Below, piece after piece: positions 15,326 through 23,324 of a DNA stretch of 25,125 nt. This DNA comes from Pseudomonadota bacterium (lineage in GTDB: Bacteria; Desulfobacterota; Desulfovibrionia; Desulfovibrionales; Desulfovibrionaceae): the NCBI GenBank assembly GCA_023438245.1, contig JAEXRD010000082.1, forward strand, positions 1 through 25,125, written 5' to 3'. The first letter of the stretch is position 1; every line of letters begins with the position of its first letter. A program made the translations under genes and the position numbers. The notes below the pieces were generated by a model. The model was not told the DNA's origin and did not search any database. It saw only the letters and a program-made list of their open reading frames with translations.

Positions 15326-17335
15326 ATGCCCCAGGCCTCGGCTCAGACCGTCCTCATCGTGGACGACGAGCAGGACATCCGCGAGCTTCTGTCCCTGTTC
15401 GTCCGCGACCTGGGCTTCGCACCCCTCTGCGCCGCCGACGGCGAGCAGGGCCTGGCCCTGTTCCGCCTGCACGCAGGCGCGGCCCTCGCCCCCATCGTGC
15501 TCACCGACATCAAGATGCCCGGCCTGGACGGCATCGGGCTCTTGAAGGCCGTGAAGGAGCACTCCCCCGAGGCCGAGGTCGTCATGATCTCCGGTCACGG
15601 CGACATGGACCTGGCCATCGCCAGCCTCAAGTTCGGGGCCTCGGACTTCATCACCAAGCCCATCGACGAGAACCTGCTCGACCACGCCCTGCGCCAGGCG
15701 GCGGAGCGGCTGGCCCTGAAGCGGCAGCTGCGCCGCCACACCGAGGAGCTGGAGCGCCTGGTGGAGGAGAAGACCGCCCGGGTCGTCGAGCTGGAACGCA
15801 GGCTGGCCGCCCGCCAGATCGTGGAGGGCCTGTCCTCGGCCATGCGCTTCGTGGCCAGCGAGGGCGAGGGCGGCGGCGCCCTGGCCGAGATTCCCTGCCT
15901 GGTCGCCATCCACAACGGCGAGCGCCGCGTCATCACGGCCAACGCCCTGTTCCGCGAGCGCATCGGCGAGCCCGAGGGCCGCGGCTCGGGCGAGGCCTAC
16001 GGCGAGGCCTACCCCGGCGGCGCGGGCAGCCCGGCGGACATCACCCTGGCCACGGGCCGCTCCTCGCAAAGCCGGGAGACGCTCTACGCCCGCGACGGCA
16101 GGCCGTTCCACGCCCTGGTCTCCACCACGCCCATTGCCGGGGGCGGGGGCGGCACGGAAATGGCCCTGGAAATCGCCGTGGACCTCACCGAGGTGGAGCG
16201 CCTGCACGAGGAGCTGGTCAAGAGCCACCGGCGCTACCGCGACCTGTTCGACGCCGTGCCCTGCGCCATCTCCGTGCAGGACCGCGGCCTCGACGTGGTG
16301 GAGGCCAACCAGAGCTTCCTGCGCGACTTCGGCGGGCCCTTCGCCGGGGGCCCCAGCGGCCTCGGCTCGAAATGCTACGAAATTTACAAGCACAGGGCCG
16401 AGCCCTGCCACGACTGCCCCATCCTGGCCACCTTCGAGGACGGCCAGCGCCACCAGGCCGAGACCGTGGTGACCGACTGTCGGGGCCAGGCGCGCAACAT
16501 CCTCATCTGGACCGCGCCGCTGCTGGGCGAGGACGGCACCGTGGAGCGCGTCATGGAGGTCTCCACGGACATCACCCAGATCCGCCAGCTCCAGGACCAC
16601 CTGAGCTCCCTGGGCATCATGCTCGGGAGCATGTCCCACGGGGTCAAGGGCCTGCTCATGGGCCTGGACGGGGGCATGTACCGCGTGGATTCCGGGCTGC
16701 GCCGGGGCGACCTGGACAAGATCGCCTCCGGCTGGGAGACCGTGCGCCACCGGGTGGAGCGCATCCGCAAGATGGTGCTGGACATCCTGTACTACGCCAA
16801 GAGCCGCGAGCTGGACCTCTCCGAGCACGACCTGCGCACCTTCGCCGAGGACCTGGCCATGATCGTGGAGCCCAAGGCGCTGGCCTCGGGCATCGCCTTC
16901 ACCCGGCGCTTCGAGGCGGCCCGGGGGCGCTTCCAGGTCGACGCCACGGCCCTGTCCTCCGCCCTGGTCAATTTCCTGGAAAACGCCGTGGACGCCTGCC
17001 TTTCCGAGACCACGGGCCGCAGGCGCGAGATCGTCTTCGAGGTGGCGGCGCGCGATGGCCGCGCCTTCTTCAGCGTCTCGGACACGGGCGTGGGCCTGGA
17101 CGAGGAGGCGCGCGCCAAGATGTTCACGCTGTTCTTCTCGTCCAAGGGGTCCAAGGGCACGGGCATCGGCCTGTTCATCTCCAACCAGGTCGTGGCCCAG
17201 CACCACGGCGGCATCGAGGTGGAGTCCAGCGTGGGCGACGGCACGCGCATAACGGCCTGGCTTCCCCTGCTGCAACCCGGCCAGCCGGAGGCCTGCCAGG
17301 CCCCGCCGAAGGCCTGCCTGGCGCGAGAAGCGTAG
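15326..17335 (+). CDS. Receiver-PAS-PAS hybrid sensor histidine kinase (soluble)
   Basis: A 669-residue cytosolic signalling protein. Domains seen: receiver (about 8-120; D13, D14, phospho-acceptor D61, K111), coiled coil (about 122-165), a first PAS-like region (about 185-290), a second PAS (about 300-415) with C350-x10-C361-x2-C364, and a kinase core. The phosphorylation site is H438 in SMSHGVKGLL, which departs from the usual SHELRTP-type H-box. The ATPase part has N553 (LENAVDA), DTGVG at 586-590, FFSSKG and GTGIGLF at 611-617. A receiver at the N-terminus means it can be phosphorylated by another kinase before signalling. It ends one base before the next kinase starts, so translation is probably coupled. 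The Cys-rich PAS may bind a metal or sense thiol redox. Its partners are inferred from adjacency. Confidence 0.9.
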   Translation: MPQASAQTVLIVDDEQDIRELLSLFVRDLGFAPLCAADGEQGLALFRLHAGAALAPIVLTDIKMPGLDGIGLLKAVKEHSPEAEVVMISGHGDMDLAIASLKFGASDFITKPIDENLLDHALRQAAERLALKRQLRRHTEELERLVEEKTARVVELERRLAARQIVEGLSSAMRFVASEGEGGGALAEIPCLVAIHNGERRVITANALFRERIGEPEGRGSGEAYGEAYPGGAGSPADITLATGRSSQSRETLYARDGRPFHALVSTTPIAGGGGGTEMALEIAVDLTEVERLHEELVKSHRRYRDLFDAVPCAISVQDRGLDVVEANQSFLRDFGGPFAGGPSGLGSKCYEIYKHRAEPCHDCPILATFEDGQRHQAETVVTDCRGQARNILIWTAPLLGEDGTVERVMEVSTDITQIRQLQDHLSSLGIMLGSMSHGVKGLLMGLDGGMYRVDSGLRRGDLDKIASGWETVRHRVERIRKMVLDILYYAKSRELDLSEHDLRTFAEDLAMIVEPKALASGIAFTRRFEAARGRFQVDATALSSALVNFLENAVDACLSETTGRRREIVFEVAARDGRAFFSVSDTGVGLDEEARAKMFTLFFSSKGSKGTGIGLFISNQVVAQHHGGIEVESSVGDGTRITAWLPLLQPGQPEACQAPPKACLAREA

Positions 17336-17336
17336 C

Positions 17337-19652
17337 ATGCCCCCCGTCCAGCCGGACACCAAGCCCGGCCTGCCGCTGGCGGCCAAGATCATGGGCCTGC
17401 TCGCCCTGCTGGTGCTGGCGCTGGCGGCCTTCCTGTTCAAGTTCAACACCGAGAGCTTCCGCGAGCTGGCGGACAAGAACGCCGACCTCGAGGCCGACCG
17501 CATCTGCGAGGCGGTGAAGTCCGGGGCCTCCAGCGCCATGATGCGCAACGAGCGCGGCGAGCTGCAGCTCATCATGGAGCGCACCGGGCGCATGGGCGGC
17601 GTCACGAGCGCGCGCATCCTGAACAAGGAGGGGCTGGTCGTCTACTCCAGCAGGCCGGACGAGGTCGGCTCACGTTGGCCCGCCACGGGCTTCCAGTGCG
17701 CCTCCTGCCACGCGCGCAAGCCCGCCCCGGCCTCCCTCGACCTGGAGGAGCGCGTGCGCTTCGAGCCCGCCGGGGGCGGCCAGCCGCGCATGCTCACCAT
17801 CATGAGCCCCATCGCCAACGACGAGGGCTGCGCCACCGCCTCCTGCCACTTCCACAGGGCCGACGAGCTGGTGCTGGGCGTGCTGGTCATGGACATGAGC
17901 ATGAAGAAGCAGGAGGAGGCCCTGGCCGAGCTGGTGGAGGCCAACACCCTCTCGCTCTGCGTATTCCTGGCCGGGGTGTTCGGGCTGCTCTACGTCGTCA
18001 TCTCGGTGCTCATCCAGCAGCCGGTGCGCAAGATGATCGTGGCCACCCGGCGCATGGCCGAGGGCGACATGGACTGCCGCCTGGACGTGCCCCAGCGCGA
18101 CGAGCTGGGCATGCTGGCCCGCGCCATCAGCCTGATGTGCCGGGAGATCGGCAAGAAGCATTCCGAGCTGACCACCCAGCGCCAGCTGTACCAGAAGCTC
18201 TTCGAGGGCGTGCCCTGCATCATCACCGTGCAGGACCGCAACTTCCGGCTGCTGCGCTACAACCAGACCTTCGCCGACCTGTTCCACGTGAGCCGGGGGG
18301 CCTACTGCTACGAGGCCTACAAGGGCCGCACCGAGAAGTGCCCGCACTGCCCGGTGGAGAAGACCTTCCAGGACGGCCAGCCCCACGTCACCGAGGAGCG
18401 CGGCGTGTACAAGGACGGCACCGAGGCCCACTGGATCGTGACCACCGCGCCGCTGTACGACGAGGAGGGCCAGATCAACGCGGCCATGGAGATGTGCCTG
18501 GACATCACCCCGCGCAAGCGCCTGGAGGAGGAGCTGCGCAAGAACGAGCGCAAGTACCAGGACATCTTCAACAATACCCCCAGCGCCCTGTTCGTGGTGG
18601 ACGCCGCGGGCCAGAACATCCTGGACGCCAACCGCGGCGCGGTGCAGCTGTACGGCTACCGCCGCGGGGAATTCATCGGCCTGGACTTCGGCAGGCTGTT
18701 CCCGCCCGAGGACGCCGAGGAGGGCAGGCAGGCCGCGGCCCTGGGCAGGCCGCTCTCCCGCGTGCGCAACGTGACCAGGGACGGCCGCCTGTTCTTCGTC
18801 AACCTCACGGCCTCGCTGACGGAGTTCGATGCCCGCCCGGTGGCCCTGGTCTCGGCCACGGACGTCACCGAGCGCATCCGCGCCGAGCGCCAGATGGTGC
18901 AGGCCTCCAAGATGGCCACCCTGGGCGAGATGGCCACGGGCGTGGCCCACGAGCTGAACCAGCCCCTGGCCGTGCTGCAGATGGTGGCCGGGTTCTTCGA
19001 GCGCCGCCTGGCCCGGGGCGAGCTGCCCACCAGCGAGGAGCTGGCCGAGATGACCGGGAAGATCCGCGGCAACGTGGACCGCTCCACGCGCATCATCAAC
19101 CACATGCGCGAGTTCGGCCGCAAGCCCGCCGCCCAGGACGCCGTGCCCGTGGACGTCAACGAGATCATCCGCAGGGCCTTCGACTTCTTCAGCCAGCAGC
19201 TCCGGGTGCGCGGCATCGAGGTGGTCTTCGACCTGGCCGAGGGCCTGCCGCCCGTGCTGGCCGACCCCAACCGGCTGGAACAGGTGTTCATGAACCTGCT
19301 GCTCAACGCCCGCGACGCCATCGAGGACAAGGGCGCCAGCCAGGAATCGGGGGGCGGCGACAGGCGCATCACCCTGCGCACGCGGGCCCGCCGCCGCAGC
19401 ATCATGGCCGAGGTGGCCGACACGGGCCGCGGCATCCCGCGCGAGATCGCCTCGCGCATCTTCGAGCCGTTCTTCACCACCAAGCAGGTGGGCAAGGGCA
19501 CCGGCCTGGGCCTGTCCATCAGCTACGGCATCATGCAGGACTACGGCGGCACCATCCACGCCAGGCCGCGCTCCGGCTCCGGCGCGCGCTTCATCCTGAT
19601 GTTCCCGCGCGTGCCCGGCCCGCTGAGGCCCTCCGGGCAGCCGCCCGCCTAG
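17337..19652 (+). CDS. Membrane sensor histidine kinase with periplasmic c-type heme motifs
   Basis: A 771-residue membrane kinase. Seen in order: TM1 (about 17-34); a periplasmic domain of about 170 residues with C121-x2-C124-H125 and C165-x4-C170-H171, both covalent heme c attachment patterns (CX4CH is known from cytochromes c3); TM2 (about 204-226); HAMP (about 227-280); PAS (about 283-392) with C324-x10-C335-x2-C338; a second PAS (about 405-515); H-box VAHELNQPLA with H538; N-box FMNLLLNARDAI; and ATP motifs DTGRGIP, FEPFFTTK and GTGLGLS. All kinase residues are intact. The sensor probably reads periplasmic redox state or a gas through one or two hemes. The start overlaps almost directly with the upstream kinase stop. 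It has no receiver of its own, so the receiver of the neighbouring hybrid and the single receiver are likely targets. Heme binding is predicted from motifs only. Confidence 0.9.
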   Translation: MPPVQPDTKPGLPLAAKIMGLLALLVLALAAFLFKFNTESFRELADKNADLEADRICEAVKSGASSAMMRNERGELQLIMERTGRMGGVTSARILNKEGLVVYSSRPDEVGSRWPATGFQCASCHARKPAPASLDLEERVRFEPAGGGQPRMLTIMSPIANDEGCATASCHFHRADELVLGVLVMDMSMKKQEEALAELVEANTLSLCVFLAGVFGLLYVVISVLIQQPVRKMIVATRRMAEGDMDCRLDVPQRDELGMLARAISLMCREIGKKHSELTTQRQLYQKLFEGVPCIITVQDRNFRLLRYNQTFADLFHVSRGAYCYEAYKGRTEKCPHCPVEKTFQDGQPHVTEERGVYKDGTEAHWIVTTAPLYDEEGQINAAMEMCLDITPRKRLEEELRKNERKYQDIFNNTPSALFVVDAAGQNILDANRGAVQLYGYRRGEFIGLDFGRLFPPEDAEEGRQAAALGRPLSRVRNVTRDGRLFFVNLTASLTEFDARPVALVSATDVTERIRAERQMVQASKMATLGEMATGVAHELNQPLAVLQMVAGFFERRLARGELPTSEELAEMTGKIRGNVDRSTRIINHMREFGRKPAAQDAVPVDVNEIIRRAFDFFSQQLRVRGIEVVFDLAEGLPPVLADPNRLEQVFMNLLLNARDAIEDKGASQESGGGDRRITLRTRARRRSIMAEVADTGRGIPREIASRIFEPFFTTKQVGKGTGLGLSISYGIMQDYGGTIHARPRSGSGARFILMFPRVPGPLRPSGQPPA

Positions 19653-19655
19653 CCC

Positions 19656-20897
19656 CTACTCGTCCAGGTCCACGGCCTCGGCCAGGTAGTTGCTGAACAG
19701 GTGCACCTGCACGGGCACCTCGTGGGTCTTCACGCCGTCGCGGATGCCGTCCTCGCAGTTGTGGCAGGCCACCACGCACGTCCCCGCCCCGGTGGCTCGG
19801 ATGGCCTCGGCCTTGGCCTTGGCCGTGGCCAGGCGGCGCTGCTTGTACTCGGCCATGAGCCCGTGCCCGCCGCCGGAGCCGCAGCAGTAGGTGTGCACGC
19901 CGTTCGGGTGCATCTCCCGCAGGTCCGTGCACACGTGATGCAGCAGCAGGCGCGAGTCCTCGAAGTGCCCGGCGTTGCGGATGAAGTTGCAGGAATCCTG
20001 GAAGGTGGCCGCCTCCGTGTGGAAATGCTTCTTGAGCTTCAGCCTGCCCTGGCGGAACAGGTCGGCCCACATCTTCATGGGGGCCATGACCTCGAAGGGG
20101 AAGTCGCGCTTGAGCCAGTTCGGTCCCTCAAACTTGAGGGCGCGGATGGAGTGCCCTCACTCCGCCGTGAGCACTGTTCGCACCCCCAGGTTCTCGCCCG
20201 CGGCCACCACGCGCCCGGCCAGCTCCGTGGCCGCCGGGTCGTCGCCCGCGAACAGCCCGATGTTGGTGGAGTCCCAGCCCTTGGCGCTGGTGAGCGTGAA
20301 GTCCAGGCCCGCCGCGTTGTACAGCTTCAGGTAGCCGTACAGGTTCTGGGGGTAGAACTTGATGTCGCGCGGGTGGAAGGTGACCAGCACCTCCGCGCCC
20401 TTCTTGTCGATGGGGGCCACCGCGCCGGGCATCTCCTCCTGGAGCTCCTCCAGCTGCCACTCCACGGTCTCCACGAACTCGTCCTGGGTGATGCCCAGGT
20501 TGTTGCCCACCTCCAGCGCGTTGGCCAGGCCCGATGCCAGGCCCGGGGGCGTCAGGCCCTGCGACACCGCGAGAGCGCGGGTGGCGCGCACCACGAAGGC
20601 GATGCCGATGCCGTGCGGGCAGAACATGGTGCAGCGCTGGCACATGGTGCAGGTGCCGTACACCGTCTCCACCAGCCGGGCCATGAACTCCTCGTCCACG
20701 TTGCCCTTCCTGCGGATGAGCTCGCGCACGGGGCCCATGCGGTGGGCCGGGACGTGCTCCGGCTTGGGGTCGGACTGGAAGAAATGGCAGCCCTGGGCGC
20801 ACAGGCCGCAGGCGGCGCAGATCTCCAGCCACATCTTGAGGCGCGCGCCGTTGCGCGAATCCAGCGCCTCCTTGAGCTTGGCCAGGTCGAGGGTCAT
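19656..20897 (-). CDS. HdrD-like (HmcF/TmcB/DsrK-type) Fe-S oxidoreductase, predicted selenoprotein
   Basis: One continuous frame of 413 residues interrupted only by TGA at 20157-20159, which I read as selenocysteine 247. Seen: two N-terminal [4Fe-4S] sites (C27-C30-C33-C37 and C83-C86-C89-C93); a first CCG-like region (about 165-255) ending TAE-Sec-GHS, where relatives have ECGH; and a complete C-terminal CCG domain with C303, C338-C339 (YCCGSGGG), C374, C378 and C381 (CHNC). Such domains bind the unusual noncubane [4Fe-4S] cluster of HdrB-type enzymes and act on thiols or disulfides. The part after TGA has no plausible start of its own: the first ATG (20087) lacks a ribosome binding site and 23 sensible residues precede it. 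GGAGG lies before the 20897 start. It follows a NarI-like cytochrome b by 16 bases, as in DsrMK and HmcEF pairs. Alternatively it is a pseudogene with a nonsense mutation; the downstream hairpin argues against that. Confidence 0.82.
20125..20159 (-). promoter_or_regulatory. Predicted bacterial SECIS element with UGA codon
   Basis: On the minus strand the UGA (20157-20159) is followed after 22 bases by the loop of a hairpin: CCCUCA (20135-20140), loop AGUU (20131-20134), UGAGGG (20125-20130). The bacterial SECIS pattern asks for a stem closed by a small loop with a G in its first two positions, about 16-37 bases after the UGA; this fits. The UGA itself can pair in an alternative 7-bp stem (UGAGGGC with GCCCUCA) that would compete with the first. 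Confidence 0.75.
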
Positions 20898-20913
20898 GGG
20901 GATTCCTCCGGGG

Positions 20914-21573
20914 CTACCACGCGCCTACGCTGCGCTTGCCGAAGTCGCTGCCGGTGAGGGCGCGGCTGACGAAGAACAGGGCGGCGTGGGAGAGCTTGGT
21001 GAAGGGGACGGCCACCAGCAGCAGGTTGGCCGAAAGCACGTGCAGGGAAATCATCATCTCGTACTCGCCCACCTGGTGGAAGGCCAGCCAGCCGGTGAGC
21101 ATGGGGATGAGCGTCAGGGCCAGGGCCAGCCAGTCGGCCCCGCGCGTCAGCGCGCGCACGTGCGGCAGGGCCAGGCGGCGGTAGACCAGGAACACGCCCC
21201 CGGCCAGGCAGGCGTAGGTCAGCCAGTCGGCGACCTGGTCCGGCAGGGTGGGCCAGGAGACGTCCCAGGCCTGGTCCACCAGCATGACGTGGCCGGAAAA
21301 CAGCAGCCCCACGGCCAGGAAGCCCAGGTGCAGGGCGAACCCGGCCAGCGTGGCCGCAGGATTCTCCCGCGCGGTGACGTTGGCGGGCAGCAGCCAGTGC
21401 AGCACGGACCTGAGCGCCCAGGCGGCACGGAATTTCTTCAGCGCCGCGGGATCCATGCGCTTGGCCAGGGAGAGCATGGCCACCACGCGCCAGGCCAGCC
21501 CGAGCAGGAACACCGCGAAGCTGACCTTGAGCAGGGGCCCGGAGCCCAGGTCGTACCAGTACATCCAGTCCAT
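20914..21573 (-). CDS. NarI/HmcE-like cytochrome b membrane subunit
   Basis: A 219-residue inner-membrane protein with about five hydrophobic segments (roughly 12-36, 76-98, 118-134, 147-166 and 174-200). His residues at 82, 95, 166, 178 and 196 lie in or next to them (HLGFLAVGLLFSGH; AFHQVGEYEMMISLH), a pattern like the diheme b centre of NarI-type quinol oxidases. AGGAGA precedes the start at 21573. It sits 9 bases after the persulfide-reductase-like gene and 16 before the HdrD-like gene. By analogy with DsrM/DsrK, HmcE/HmcF and TmcC/TmcB, it should exchange electrons between menaquinone and the HdrD-like partner. No periplasmic cytochrome c gene is adjacent, so the pair may be a minimal two-subunit module. 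Family call from topology and context. Confidence 0.85.
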   Translation of the reverse strand: MDWMYWYDLGSGPLLKVSFAVFLLGLAWRVVAMLSLAKRMDPAALKKFRAAWALRSVLHWLLPANVTARENPAATLAGFALHLGFLAVGLLFSGHVMLVDQAWDVSWPTLPDQVADWLTYACLAGGVFLVYRRLALPHVRALTRGADWLALALTLIPMLTGWLAFHQVGEYEMMISLHVLSANLLLVAVPFTKLSHAALFFVSRALTGSDFGKRSVGAW

Positions 21574-21582
21574 AGAATTCTC

Positions 21583-23301
21583 CTAGATCTCCACTCCGGC
21601 GGCGTGCAGGCTGACCATGCCGCCATACACGTTGGCCACGTCACCGTACCCGGCGTGCCTGAGCGTCACCAGGGCCTCGTAGGAGCGCGTGCCGGTGTTG
21701 CAGAGGAGCACAACCTTGCGGTCGCGCGGGACCTCGGCCAGCCGCGCGGCCAGCTGCCCCTGGGGGATGTGGTGCCACACGCCGGGGTATTTCTCGATGA
21801 ACGGCGCGGCGTTGCCGAGCTCGCGGCAGTCCAGGAAGAAGGTCCGGCCCGAGTCGCGGTCGGCGAAGAGCGCCTCGAACTCCTCCGGGGTGATGCTGTG
21901 GTTGCGGCCGGAGAGCACGTTGTCGGCCACGTTGGCCACCATGTTCAGCACGTCCATGGCCGTGGTGAAGGGCGGGGAATAGGGCAGCTCCAGGTTGCTG
22001 AGGACGTCCACGTCCGGCCCCTGTGCCAGCACGGCGGCCACGGCCCCGATGCGCCCGACGAGCGCGTCGCCCATGGGGCTTACGCCCTGCACGCCCAGTA
22101 CGCGGCGGGTGCCCCGCTCGGCCACCAGCTCCAGGTACATGAAGTCCTTGTCCGGGTAGAAATGCGCGCGGTCCAGCTGGCTGGCGTGCACGCATACGGC
22201 GTCCAGCCCGGCCCGCTTGGCGGCGGCAAGGGTCAGGCCCGTGCCCGCGGCGGCCAGGTCGAAGAGCTTGACGCACCAGGAGCCCACCACGGGGTCGGCC
22301 TTGCGGCCCAGGCCCGCGATATTGTCGCCCACGAGCCTGCCGTGGCGGTTGGCCAGGGAGCCCATGGGCAGGAACATGGGCTGGCCGGTGACGGCGTTCT
22401 TCAGCTCCACGCAGTCGCCGCCGGAGTAGATGTCCGGGTCGCTGGTGCGCAGCAGTTCATCGACGACGATGGCCCCGCGCGGGGAGACCTCCAGCCCGGC
22501 GGCCTTGGCCAGCTCCGAGTTCGGACTCACGCCCACGCTCATGATGACCAGCTCGGCGTCGAGAGTCTCCTCGCCGTCGGCGGTCTTCACGACAACGCGC
22601 TCGGCCCCGCTCTCGCCCTGAACCGCCGTGACCTGCGCGCCCAGGCGGAAGGCCACGCCCTTCTCCTCCATGTGCTTCTGCGCCATGCGGGCCAGCGTGG
22701 GCCCCAGCACGGTGGGCAAAACCTGGTCGGCGTACTCGACGACGGTGGTTTCGATGCCCCACATGTCCGCCAGGGCCACGGCCATCTCCAGGCCGATGAA
22801 CCCCGCGCCGATGACCACGGCGCTGCCCACCTTCCCGGCGGTGAGGCCCGCGCGGATGGCGATGGCCGCGTCCAGGTCGGCCACCACATGAACCCCCGGC
22901 AAATCCGCGCCGGGAATGGGCAGCCTGCGCGGGCTCGACCCCGTGGCCAGCACCAGCTGGTCGTAGGCCAGGTCCTCCTCGGTCCCGCTGACGAGGTCGC
23001 GCACGCGCACCGTCTTGGCCGCGCGGTCGATGCGCACGGCCTCGGTGTTGTTGCGGGCCTCGATGTCCTTGGTGTCGCGGAAGAAGGCGGGGTCGCGCAG
23101 CATGTGGAAGGAGGTGGACTGCAGCTCGGCGGCGTCGCTGACCTCGCCGGAAATATAGAAGGGAATGCCGCAGCCGCCGTAGGAGATTTTTTCGCCACGG
23201 TCCACGATGGTGACCTGGGCGTCCGGCTCAAGCCTTTTGAGGCGGCAGGCGGCCTTGGGGCCGAGCGCGACGCCGCCGATGACCACGACCTTGCGGGGCA
23301 T
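21583..23301 (-). CDS. CoA-disulfide / NADH-dependent persulfide reductase with rhodanese domain
   Basis: A 572-residue flavoprotein of the pyridine nucleotide-disulfide reductase family (CoA-disulfide reductase / Npsr type). Seen: FAD motif VVVIGGVALGPKAA (5-18); redox-active C44 in ISYGGCGIPFY, the single-Cys active site of this subgroup; an NAD-binding stretch AVVIGAGFIGLEMA; a C-terminal FAD segment with YSGGDCVE; and a rhodanese domain (about 465-572) whose active-site loop has C534 in LLCNTGTRS. Relatives reduce CoA persulfide, polysulfide or sulfur to H2S with NAD(P)H, the rhodanese Cys handling the sulfane sulfur. GGAGG precedes 23301; the frame stays open upstream but that part overlaps the PocR-type gene and is discarded. 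It is the second gene of a four-gene operon. The substrate is inferred. Confidence 0.9.
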   Translation of the reverse strand: MPRKVVVIGGVALGPKAACRLKRLEPDAQVTIVDRGEKISYGGCGIPFYISGEVSDAAELQSTSFHMLRDPAFFRDTKDIEARNNTEAVRIDRAAKTVRVRDLVSGTEEDLAYDQLVLATGSSPRRLPIPGADLPGVHVVADLDAAIAIRAGLTAGKVGSAVVIGAGFIGLEMAVALADMWGIETTVVEYADQVLPTVLGPTLARMAQKHMEEKGVAFRLGAQVTAVQGESGAERVVVKTADGEETLDAELVIMSVGVSPNSELAKAAGLEVSPRGAIVVDELLRTSDPDIYSGGDCVELKNAVTGQPMFLPMGSLANRHGRLVGDNIAGLGRKADPVVGSWCVKLFDLAAAGTGLTLAAAKRAGLDAVCVHASQLDRAHFYPDKDFMYLELVAERGTRRVLGVQGVSPMGDALVGRIGAVAAVLAQGPDVDVLSNLELPYSPPFTTAMDVLNMVANVADNVLSGRNHSITPEEFEALFADRDSGRTFFLDCRELGNAAPFIEKYPGVWHHIPQGQLAARLAEVPRDRKVVLLCNTGTRSYEALVTLRHAGYGDVANVYGGMVSLHAAGVEI

Positions 23302-23324
23302 GGGGATACCTCCGAAAGCGGGAT

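Noticed and set aside
14687..17626. Long minus-strand open frame opposite the receiver and kinase genes
   Set aside because: It is antisense to clear receiver, PAS and kinase motifs and has no credible start or domain.
20157..20159. In-frame TGA read as a nonsense mutation, making two gene fragments or a pseudogene
   Set aside because: Both sides keep intact domains and coding character, the TGA sits exactly at a conserved Cys position, the downstream part has no ribosome binding site, and a SECIS-like hairpin follows. A sequencing or mutational stop is less likely, though not excluded.
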